A DNA stretch of 64,000 nucleotides, taken from NCBI RefSeq assembly GCF_021018805.1, contig NW_026960611.1, positions 620,001 to 684,000 on the forward strand, written 5' to 3'. A model generated the notes under the pieces. It did not search any database and was not told the origin of the DNA. It saw only the letters and a list, made by a program, of their open reading frames with translations. This document shows, one piece after another, positions 22,580 to 32,999 of the stretch (the stretch's first letter is position 1; each line of letters begins with the position of its first letter). Position numbers and translations under genes: made by a program. Source of the DNA: Prinia subflava (taxonomy: Eukaryota > Chordata > Aves > Passeriformes > Cisticolidae).

Positions 22580-24479
22580 ATGGAGAAACTAAAAGGGTTA
22601 AAAGAAGTTTTGGGCAACAATAATGCCTCTATACCAAGTTCTTCTCCTTTGGGTTGTTTGTTGGCACATTGGAAAGAGGGGAATTTTGGTCAGGAATTAC
22701 GAAAAGATAAATTGATTGAGTATTGTAATGTGAGCTGGCCAAAATACGCTATTCCTGAAAACCAGAGGTGGCCACAGAACGGGTCTTTAGATGTAAAGGT
22801 TATTATGCAACTTAGATCGCTTTGTACACAAGATGGAATGGTAGAACAAATCCCATACCTTGATTCATTTCTATGCTTGCTCGAAAAACCAGTTTGGTGG
22901 GTTGGCAGCAAAATGGAAGCAGTAAAAATTTAACATAATAAGCGCTTGGCTTGCGCCCAAAATAAGCATTGTATGCAGCATGCGGTTTTAAGTGAAACTT
23001 TGGGGGGAGGAAGAGATGAACTGGACCCGGACTTATTAGTAGCTCCCATGGCCCCCACACCCACCACAGCCCCCTCGACACCGAGTTCTACCCCGCTCAC
23101 CCTGACCCCACCTGATTCTCTTACATCCCCCTCGTGCCAACACAATATGTTTCCCCCCCACCTTTGTCTGCTGAAGGTAATTATCCTCCTCTGCCTGTGC
23201 CTGCCCCTCCTCCGCCTGCTCAGGTGCCTGCCCCTCCTCTGCCTGCTCAGGTGCCTGCCTCTCCTCCGCCTGCTCAGAGAACCCCCTCTTCTCCATATAT
23301 AACTGCTCAAAGCTATCCTGCCCCCCCACCGACGCCTGCTCAAAGATTTATTCCTCCTCCAACACTGGCTCAAGGGTACCCTCCGCTCCCACCTACACCT
23401 CCTTCTCCAGCTCCTGTCCCCTCTGCCCCCCTGTACCCTCCCCTGCCAGATTCGCCTGTCCAGGATGTGATTGTGAGGCGGAAGCAAAGGGGGGGTGCAG
23501 AGAAGACAGATAGAATGGAAAGTAGTGACAGTGAAGCGGATGAGCTAGATGCCCCAGTAGCTCACCGAACACAAGGAAAACTGGCCCTGGCATGGCCTAA
23601 GGCAGGAAAGGGTATATTAAAATCAGGCAAACAAAAGAGAACAATTATTGCACCACTAAGGCAAGGGGTAGGAACTAATGGACCTGTCTTTGTAAAGGTA
23701 CCCTTTTCACCTGCTGATTTAGTTATATGGAAACAATCAGCTGGAACATATAGAGAAAACCCAGATAAGGTAGCTTGCGTGGTTAAGATGATAATGAAAA
23801 CTCAGAACCCTGATTGGGAAGATATTCATGTGATATTAGACACTCTGATGGATGAGACAGAAAGGGACATGGTACTTCGGGCAGCAAGAGAAAGAGCTAG
23901 AGAAGACATACGAAAGGGTTTGGTGACAGGGACACTGGATTACAATTTTCCCACTGCAGATCCAGAGTGGGATGCTAACGCCCCATCTGGAGTAGATATG
24001 CCAAGGCTAAAGAGATATCAGGAGTGGATTTCAATCGGTGTTCAACAGGCAGTACCTAAGAGTATGAACTGGTCTAAGTTGTATGAAATTCGACAAGAAA
24101 AGAAAGAATCTCCCACTGCCTTTCTAGAAAGACTCAAGGAAGCAGCTAGAAGATATACTGATCTTCAGGTAGACAGTGAGCAAAGAAGAACTCAGCTTGC
24201 CTTTATTTTTCTGGGTCAAGCACAGGAAGATATTAGGAAAAAGCTACAGAAACTGGAAGGTGAAGAGTTAAGAAACTTGGATAAACTCCTAGAGGTTGCC
24301 TGGAAAGTTTATAATAACAGGGACAGAGAAGTTGCCAAGAAACAGGGGCAAAGCCTTTTGGCAGTTTTACAGAGACGGGGGGAGGACGTGGTAGAGGAGG
24401 TCGTGGCGGTAATAGAGGTGGCTTTGGCAGAGGTTCTGGTTGGGGGGGGCTAGGTCAGAACCAATGTGCGTATTGTCGA
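22580..24479 (+). pseudogene. gag: ERV1-1 gag
   Basis: Matrix from ATG 22580 (MEKLKG, with no glycine after Met) contains SPLGCLLAHW. An in-frame TAA stands at 22931-22933 and a frameshift near 23150. A proline-rich p12 follows with three 27-bp in-frame repeats (23197-23277) and several YPPL motifs. The capsid is open from 23134 to 24453 (frame end), with a QEKKESPTAFLERLKEAARR homology block. A one-base shift at the G run near 24376 moves nucleocapsid (RG-rich, then CCHC knuckle CAYCRMEGHWKREC from about 24465) into the pol frame. No stop separates nucleocapsid from protease. Confidence 0.9.
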
Positions 24480-27400
24480 ATGGAGGGACACTGGAAAAGG
24501 GAGTGTCCGAGTCGGTTTAGCCAGAATGGTCAGCCTCAGTTAGACAGCATGTTTAATCAGAGTGGTGAGCCTCAGTTGGATGGTGTAGCCAGGGTCATGG
24601 TTTTACATGAGAGGGAACCAGGATCAAGAGAGCCCATGGTGACTTCGCATTTAGAAGGAAAAGACGTAGATTTTCTCACTGACACAGGGGCAAAACATTC
24701 TGTATTAAATTACCTTGAGGGGCAAGTCGGGAACAAGTCAGCAGCAGTCATTGGAGCCACAGGGAAGGAGGAGATACGGCCATTCCTGCAACCCCTAGAA
24801 TTGAGCTTTGAAGATAAGATCTTGACCCATGAATTCTTATACATGCCAGATTGCCCAACTCTGCTCTTAGGGCGCGATCTGCTGGCAGCACTGGAGGCAG
24901 TAATTACTTTTGAGAATGGTGAACTCGTAATGAAAATACCTGAGTCTAAGACAGGAAGGATTTTGATGATAAAAGAAAAACCAATTTCTAATATTCCTAA
25001 GGAAGTAGAGGATGCAGTAATTCCCTCTGTCTGGGAAACAGATGTACCTGGAAAATCTAAGTTAGCACAACCAGTACATGTAGAGTTAAAAGAAGGAGCA
25101 AAGGCTGTACGAATCAAACAATACCCTATAAAACCAGAAGCACGACAGGGAATAGCAAAGACCACTGATAAATTCTTAAAATATCGAATTCTAGAGGAAT
25201 GTGAATCAGAATACAACACCCCAATATTCCCAGTAAAGAAACCCAGTGGTGAGTATAGACTTGTACAGGATTTAAGAGGTATAAATGAAATAACCAAAGA
25301 CATTCATCCAGTGGTTGCCAATCCCTATACACTGTTAGCATCCGTAAAAGAGATATATAGATGGTTTACTGTAATTGACTTAAAAGATGCCTTCTTCTGC
25401 ATACCCCTTGACCAAGAAAGTAGGAAACTATTTGCCTTTGCGTGGGAACATCCAGAAAATGGAAGAAAAACTCAGCTCACCTGGACCCGACTTACGATGG
25501 GGTACAAGAACTCACCCACTTTATTTGGGAGTCAACTGGCAAAGGAACTGCAAATGTGGACCAGAGAAAGGCAAGTACCGAGAGACCAATATCTATTACT
25601 CCAGTATGTAGATGACATCTTGATTGCAACAGAGGAAGAAATTACCTGCATAAAGGTTACCATTGAGATTTTAAATTCATTAGGAATGGGAGGGTATAAG
25701 GTGTCCAGAGAAAAGGCACAGATTGCCCAACAGACTGTGATTTACCTGGGATGTGAAATCTCACAAGGGCAGAGAAAACTAGGTACTAATTGTATTCAAG
25801 CTATCTGTGCTATTCCAGAGCCCCAGAATCTACACGAGCTGCAGATCTTCCTTAGAATGACTGGGTGGTGTCGCCTGTGGATCATGGACTATGGACTGAT
25901 TGCAAAACCCTTGTATGAGGCTCAGAAGACGCAGGGCAAACCACAGAAAGAGGCCTTCCAGAAGTTAAAGGAAGCACTGACAACTGCTCCTGCTTTGGGG
26001 TTACCTGATCTGTCTAAAGACTTTCAGCTGTACGTGCATGAAAGGCAGTGACTGGCACTGGGAGTCCTGACCCAACGTTTGGGGAGCTGGAAAAGGCCAG
26101 TGGGTTACTTTTCCAAACAACTCGACAACGTAAGTGCCAGATGGCCTTCATGTCTGCGGGCAGTGGCAGCTACCGTGCTGCTGATACAGGAAGCCAGGAA
26201 GCTCACGATGGGAAGACACATAGATGTCTATGTGCCACACATGGTAACTACAGTCCTGGAACAAAAGGGGGGCCATTGGCTCTCTCCAAGCCGGTTGATG
26301 AAATTTCAGGTAACCCTGACTGAGCAGGATGACGTTGCACTAAAAACAACTAACCTCTTGAATCTAGCTCTATTTCTAGGTGCCACAGCTGAGGAAGGTC
26401 CATTAGAGCATGACTGTCTAGAAGTAATTGAGCACACCTATTCAGCAAAAACAGATCTGAAGGATGTCCCCCAAGAGCAACCAGGGTAGGAACTCTTTAC
26501 AGATGGAAGCAGCTTCATGGAAAACGGAACCAGATACGCAGGATATGCAGTAACTACAATTGATGTAGTAATAGAGGCAAAAGCACTACCACCTAATACA
26601 TCTGCACAAAGGGCAGAACTAATCGCATTAACCAGAGCACTAGAGCTGAGTGAGGGGAAGACAGTAAATATATGGCCTGACTCCAAATATGCCTTTGGAG
26701 TAGTGCATGTACATGGAGCTTTATGGAAAGAAAGAGGACTGCTGTCCTCCCAAGGGACAAATATTAAACATCAAGATGCTGTCCTGCAACTGATAGATGC
26801 AGTACAAAAACCTGAACAAGTAGCAATTATGCACTGCAAAGCACATCAATCAAGCAACTCCAAAATTTGTGAAGGAAATCGAAGAGCAGATTGGGCAGCC
26901 CGTCAGGTAGCACGAGAGGTGCAGAAAACAATGGCATTGATACCGTCAAAACTTAATATCTCAATTTATTTTGCCTGCTAAGCCAAAATATACAATAGAA
27001 GACGACAGACTAGCACAACTGCTGAAGGCACAGAAGAACGCAGAAGGGTGGTATGTAACCACACAAGGGCAAATAGTGGTACCTCCTTTGGTAATGAGAG
27101 AAATTTTACAGGTAAAACATAATGAGTTTCACTGGGGTGCAGAAGCGTTGGTAAAGTGGTTGAGACAATACCTAATCTCAGTACAGATGCAAACAGTGGC
27201 CAAGTCAGTAATGTCTAAATGTGAAATCTGTCTGAAAAACAACCCGGTAGCTAGACGACAGGCACAGTTAGGCAGAATTCGGATGGGAATAGAACCAGGA
27301 GACTATTGGCAAGTGGATTTTGCAGAATTGCCATGAACTCCGGGATACAAATACCTGTTAGTAGGGGTTGACACGTTTTCTGGATGGCCAGAAGCCCTTC

Positions 27401-28131
27401 CCTGTCGCACAAACCAAGCAAAAGAAACAGTTAAGTGGTTATTACAGGAGATCATTCCCAGGTTTGGGGTGTCCCTAGGGATATCATCAGACAGAGGCCC
27501 ACACTTTTTAGCCACCGTGGTACAAGGGGTAAGCAAGTTATTGGGGATATCTTGGGACCTCCACACACCATGGAGATCCCAGTCAAGTGGGCAAGTAGAG
27601 AGAATGAACCAGACAGTGAAGGGGCAGATCAGTAAAATATGCCAGGAAGCCAAACTGCAGTGGCCACAGGCTTTACCAGTCGCATTGCTGAGAACTCGGA
27701 TAAAGCCTACGAGTGGGATGTCAGTTAGTCCTTATGAAATATTGTATGGGAAACCATATGAATCTCCTAACCCCAATCCAAATGTTCATGTCGCAGGGAA
27801 ACAAGATGTGTATAATTATGTTCTGTCCCTCGGGAAAACTCTAGCTCCACTTTGAAGTGTTCTCGTGTGGAACAGACCACTGGCCCTGGAGAATCCAGTC
27901 CACAATATCGAACCAGGAGATGAAGTATACATGAAAACCTGGAACGAAGAACCACTAAAAGAGAAGTGGACTGGTCCCCATCAGGTACTGCTAACCACCT
28001 TTACAGCAGTCAAAGTGGCTGGAGTGGAACCCTGGATACACTACACACGCGTGAAGAAGGTCCCTCGTGGAGTCCAATCGTGGGCTGTAGAAACTATAGG
28101 ACCGACGAAGCTGAGGCTAAAACGTCTGTAA
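24480..28131 (+). pseudogene. pol: ERV1-1 pro-pol
   Basis: Protease with DTGA at 24681-24692. RT with GYKNSPTLF and YVDD (25605-25616), open to a TGA at 26049. In the same frame follow the connection and RNase H (TDGSS, AQRAEL, GNRRADW) with a TAG at 26487. A one-base shift near 26975 leads to integrase: HHCC zinc domain, catalytic core with D (VDFAELP), D (SSDRGPHF), E (GQVERMN), and the C-terminal SH3-like domain to 28131. TGA codons at 27334 and 27853 interrupt it. Overall gammaretroviral order. Confidence 0.92.
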
Positions 28132-28139
28132 CTGCTCAA

Positions 28140-29898
28140 ATGGTATCGGTAATTGTGCTCATGCTCTTCTTGTGGGTAATGTTAATTTCATGGATACTAA
28201 TGTCACCAGTGGGGATTCCTGTTACTTTGGGATATGGAATACAGAAGGGTCAACTAACCACTCTTCATTCTAGAATGAAGAGAGAGGTACAAGCAAAGAC
28301 ACAAGTAATAGAAATTTCTAATGAAATTCAGGCTGAGAATGTAATGATTGGATTGGTCAGAGACTTTGCCAAAATGCACAATACCAGCAGAATAATGGCC
28401 TGTCTGCCAATACCAAAGGCAGCAGGGGACCCAGTAAGCTGGGGAATAATAATGTCACAATTACCTGAAATAGGAGGGAACAAAACAATCAAATGTAAAC
28501 AAGTACCAGAGTCAAGGGTGGTGGTCAAAGAGTACTGGAAGATAACAGAGAGGTCCTATATGCAACCTATGAGAAAATCAGATTGCACTCTTAGTAATGG
28601 CAAATTAGGACAAATCATAGAGTGGTGGGTTAAGGACCAAGACCTTGCAAAATGGCAATGTTGGTTTCTACACTATCAAAAGATCAGGGACAACGCTACA
28701 GAGAGTGCTGTGGTGTGGAAATGTGAAGAAAAGGATTGGAAAGGACTGGAACCCTGGGACAGTGCATGGTCTATGCGTATCCTCCAGAAATTCCAATATA
28801 TGACAAGCACACCCTGGTGCATTAAATGGAAAGGCTCTGAAAATGAGACAGATCCCACAGTGACAAGTACTGGTACTAGCAGTCAGAAAGAGGCAAATAA
28901 GGTAAATTGGTGGGTATGTAATAAAATTTATGATTGCACCTCTGATAATCTAGAAATAGTGGTCACCATTGGCAGTAGCCTTACGAATCGGTTGTGCCTG
29001 CAGGAAAATTAGACACAAACAAGGCAAAATAGATTCCAAGATTATAGTAGGATGTAGCAGGAGTACAATTCGAAGTCCAGGACCGTTTGTATGGGCAATG
29101 AGTGATGGCACATGGACAACACACTTGCCTATGGACGGGGAGGTAAGAGAAATCACCCTGGGCCTTCCCACTTTATGTCCAATTTGGAAGAAATCCCCGT
29201 TTAACAGGAGCAGTGAGCCCTTGCAAATAAAAACAAAACGAGATGTCTCAGAGGACAAGAACCCAGACGACACTTGGCAGGAACCCTCTAGTGGAGTAAA
29301 GATTGGGTGGGCCCTAGAATATTTGTTTAGTCCCGTTGCAAATTATCGAAATAGAGAAATGCTATATAGACTCACAGGTCAAGTAGATAGATTAGCAAGA
29401 ATTACACGAGAGGGATTTAAGGAACTCAACATGCAATTACAGGCCACCACCAAAATGACTCTGCAAAATCGTTTCGCTTTAGATATGTTACTTTTGAAAG
29501 AACACGGAGTGTGTGGATATTTAAAGGGACAAATTGACCATTGCTGCATCCACATCCCAAATGTAACTGCAGATGTAGAACATTACATCAGCCAGTTAAA
29601 ACAAATAGAGCATGAGGCACAAAAGGAACAAAAGGATTTAGCTACCAGCTGGTTAGGTAAAATCTTTAAAGGATTAGGATGGAATGTGAGTTCATGGATA
29701 AAGTCTATCCTTGAAAATCTGATAATTTTACTAATTACATTTTTAGCAATTTGGTTAGTTTACAGAATCCTGATGAGAGAGATACAGAAAAAGGCATCTT
29801 GGAACAGGACCATAATGAAGGCATTGGCACGGAATCCATATCCAGTGCCTCCGATCTGCAACAACGTCCAGGACAAAGCCCATGAACCAAGGATTTGA
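28140..29898 (+). pseudogene. env: ERV1-1 env
   Basis: Starts just after pol ends, with a hydrophobic signal peptide. SU is open to 29012, then a frameshift near 28960. The second frame (28969-29898, 309 codons) covers SU end, a furin-like KTKR site (about 29230-29241), a heptad region, and an immunosuppressive-like LQNRFALD segment. Then come a cysteine motif spaced C-X9-CC (about 29511-29546), a membrane anchor (about 29715-29775) and a basic tail. Gammaretroviral TMs usually have C-X6-CC. The Env cannot be made as one protein because of the frameshift. Confidence 0.88.
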
Positions 29899-29982
29899 AG
29901 ATGAACATCCTGTATAAACTCTGAAGCCAAATGGACTGTATTAAGTGAAAGCATTTACACTTAGTATATTAGAGTGAAAATA

Positions 29983-29998
29983 CTTTCAAAGGGGGGAA
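29983..29998 (+). promoter_or_regulatory. Polypurine tract of ERV1-1
   Basis: AAAGGGGGGAA abuts the 3' LTR start TGATAG. The identical tract precedes the ERV1-2 3' LTR (55922-55932). It primes plus-strand DNA synthesis. Confidence 0.85.
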
Positions 29999-30433
29999 TG
30001 ATAGTGGAGGGTTAAAAAAACTGTATAAGTTAACCCCGGGTAGTTGAGGGGGGGGAAGGTAGAAGGCGCACAGTCTGAACTTGACTTTGGAACAAACGTC
30101 AGCTTCTGCAACTAGCTTCATACTATTGTTTCAATTGAGTCAAGTGTGACTCCAGCCCAGGAGACAATTGAGAAGCATTGTTTTAACCAAATCAAGTAGA
30201 ACCCAGGGTAAAGCATAGGTATGATTTAAGATAGTAACTAAGAAATAGGATAACCAGTATCTAGGGGTGGAGGTTAGTTAACATATGTATAATCTGAAAC
30301 TATAAAAATCACAAAACGACTCTGTATTCTTGGGCACAAGATTTGGGCACTGTATGCCCCTGTGTCCAGCGCGTTCAAATAAAGAACCGCATATGATCGC
30401 CTTCGTGTGGTTATATGTTTTCCTAAGGTAACA
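29999..30433 (+). mobile_element. 3' LTR of ERV1-1
   Basis: 435 bp, nearly identical to 21850-22285. The differences are clustered at both ends, including AGGTAACA against ATGCTAACA at the terminus. Followed by duplication ccag. Confidence 0.95.
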
Positions 30434-30487
30434 CCAGCAGTGTGCCCTTGCAGCCAGAAAGGCCAATGGTATCCTGGGATGTATCAG

Positions 30488-31507
30488 TGTCATGGGTTGG
30501 CACTGGCTAGATGTTAATGCACCCATGAATATATGTTTTTTCTCTAACAACTACTGTGGGATGTGATCAGGAACAGAGCAGAGCAGGCTTAAATCTTGAA
30601 AACAAAAAAAAAAATACTAAAACTTTATTACATTACATAAGAACAGGGACAGAAATACTCTTAAACACACACACAGACAGAAATAAAAACTTCTTAGAAC
30701 ATCTCTTTTCTCAGTTTCCACCCCCCACACATTACTCTTCACAGACCAAACCTTTGGGTTTTAGATCAAACAATCACCACTCAAAAAAACCCCAATCTTC
30801 AATTCAGCAAGGGAGAGAGGAGTCTCTCTCGCACCACAGACTGTTCTTCAGAAAACACGGGTCCACCCCTTATGTGTTTCCATGTCACCCCTGGCACCGC
30901 CCCAGAGAAGTCTGCCAGGGTGACACTCTCTTTTTCCTATGTCTAGTGCTCTCACCGCTGTCCATAGGCTGAAGCTGCATACAGGGCTCTTTTAAGGATA
31001 CTTGCATGCTAAGCTCTCCCCTTTTTACCCAGGGGCTGAGGTTTCTAAGAGCAGGTCTCTCCTGAGGGCAGAGGGCTCTACCACACCCTCCCCCTCTCTT
31101 CTCTGCTCGCTCTACTCTTACAGTGCCAGTCACTGTAGCAAAAGCAGGGCAGCTGTATCCGCCCAAAATGCAGTTTATGTTCAAAAGAGACTTAAGTTCA
31201 GTCCATGGCTGACATTATGCAAGAAAAGTCCAGCTCAGAAAGCTACTCTTCTCATTCTTTGCCCATCGGGTTCCTTCCAATCGTGCTTTATCATCTCGGT
31301 CCCAGGCCGTTTCCCTCTCTCCTCCGAAACTACCAGTCATGAGAATCAATGTCTAAGAAAAGTTTCTTTCTGCCAAGCAAGGGTAAACAATTTCTATCTC
31401 TCGGCAGGGTGCAGGCTCAGGCACTACCAGGCTGGGCAACTCCCACATGGCTGGGCATCTTCTCCCGGAGTTTTGGGGGGGGGAGGGGAGTGAGCACACA
31501 CAGAAGG
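30488..31507 (-). mobile_element. Family 'L' LTR, truncated
   Basis: Begins (plus) TGTCATGGGTTGGCAC, the reverse complement of the end of 60571-61954, and matches it for about 1 kb to a CACACACAGAAGGCA word near 31500. There it stops and ERVL-b leader sequence follows. The sense is therefore minus and the sense 5' part is missing. It interrupts the CR1 that resumed at 30438. Confidence 0.8.
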
Positions 31508-31572
31508 CACTCCCTGTGGGGAGGGGTAAAGAATGATGTTTTTCCAGCCTCTCAGGCCTGACACAGCAGTAC

Positions 31573-32999
31573 TTGAAAATATTGAGTTCGCTGTGGATGC
31601 CAAGGACAGCAGTGTTGTTATTGGTTCTGCTTTGTCTTCTCTGCATGGCCTGCAACATGCTTAGAAACGAAGCACTACATGGTGTGGTGCAGCATGTTCT
31701 TGAGGAAGAGGAAAAAAGAAGCAAAGCAACAGCGTCCATGTGCACACAGGCTGTCACAAAGGAGAAAAGAACCAAAAGCAAAGCAATGGCATCAGTGTCT
31801 ACAGAGACTGTCACAGAGAAGGAAGGAACCAAAGCACCATAAGCATCTCCACACAAACCGTCACTGAACTGGAGCAGCCTAAACCGGTAGCAGTTGCTCC
31901 CGTTCAGAAGAAGAAATCAAAGAGCAAACCAGTCCGCATAGTGACTGACAAAGATGCAGCAGGACCTTCGCACCCAACAGAAGAGACAGAGCTGGAGATC
32001 ATCATTCGCTCTCTGTCCCTGGGTGAGCTGTGTGACTTGCGGAGGGAATTCACCCGCCAGACAAACAAGTCCATCCTGACCTGGCTGCTCCGCATCTGGG
32101 ACGCTGCAGCAAATGACACCATTCTGGATGGAAGTGAGGCCAGAAAACTGGGATTGCTGTCCCAGGATGTGGTCATTGACGAGGGCAATGGGAGGACCCA
32201 AGGAACTCTCAGCCTCTGGCAGTGACTGCTAACAAGTGTGAAGGACAGATACCTTTGTAAAGAAGACCTCCAGGTGCACCAAGGAAAATGGAGCACAATG
32301 CAACAAGGTATCCGGTGCCTGAGGGATTTGGCTGTACTGGAGATCATTTTCTCAGAAGATGAGAGATTTCCTAAAAGCCCAGATGGTGTCCAGTGCACAT
32401 CGTAGATGTGTTTGAGATTTGCATAGCCTGGACCAGAGATGTACTCCCATTACCTGGCAACACTGCAATGGAGGGAAGGCGAGGACAGGGTGGGCGCCTT
32501 GGTCAATAAACTAAGAATTTAGGAGGACACTGTCACCACCCCTTTTCGCACCCATGTCTCATCTGTGGAAACAAGGCTGTTGGCTGAGGAAGTCAGGAGG
32601 TTGATTGAAGAGGGCCATCAGAAACTGAAAAAGGAACTTAAGGAAGAAATTTACAACATCTCGCCAGAACCAACAAGAGTCTCTGCCATTAGAAGCAGGC
32701 GTCCCCCCGCCAGGGAGAGAGGCTATACTCCAAGAGGTAACCTTTGGTCTTTTCTTTGGGAGCATGGAGAAGACATGAGTAAATGGGATGGAAAACCCAC
32801 CTCCTCCTTAGCAGCCCAGGTACGTGAACTGAAAAGAGGGACACCTACCACAAGGAGCTCATCTAGAGTTAACGCTGCTCCAGTCTCTCGTGCACAGAAC
32901 TCCAGACAGTATAAGAATGATGATATGACTGATCCTCTTGAAGGGACCTCAGAAACATATTTACAGGAAGAGAGTCACGTGCAGCATGATCAAGAATAG
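31573..32999 (+). pseudogene. gag: ERVL-b gag
   Basis: N-terminal frame 31573-31842 has a hydrophobic stretch (VLLLVLLCLLC) then charged residues. From 31740 the frame matches ERVL-a gag (LTWLLRIWDAAANDTILDGSEARKLG core near 32080-32160). Stops at 32223, 32403 and about 32520 break it. The last part (32565-32999) ends at TAG 32997-32999, followed by AGGGGC in the protease frame, exactly as in ERVL-a. Confidence 0.8.

Larger units (their letters stand above)
21850..30433 (+). mobile_element. ERV1 provirus 'ERV1-1', nearly full length with env
   Basis: 8.6-kb class I provirus: LTR, leader, gag, pro-pol, env, polypurine tract, LTR. A perfect 4-bp target duplication ccag (21846-21849, 30434-30437) and uninterrupted CR1 reading across the two flanks mark a clean insertion. 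The two LTRs differ by about five substitutions and one base of a G run (roughly 1%), so the insertion is young. All genes are damaged but the env transmembrane region is open. Confidence 0.95.

Noticed and set aside
23134..24509. A shared -1 frame offset between capsid and nucleocapsid in ERV1-1 and ERV1-2, as if programmed frameshifting
   Set aside because: Aligning the two copies shows different lesions: ERV1-2 lost a base near 49076 (TCTTGCAG against TTTTGGCAG) and ERV1-1 lacks one base at the G run near 24376. The ancestor would be in frame.
30488..31507. This LTR as the 5' LTR of ERVL-b
   Set aside because: Its polyadenylation signal side and homology to 60571-61954 give minus sense, and it is a different family from the ERVL-b 3' LTR.
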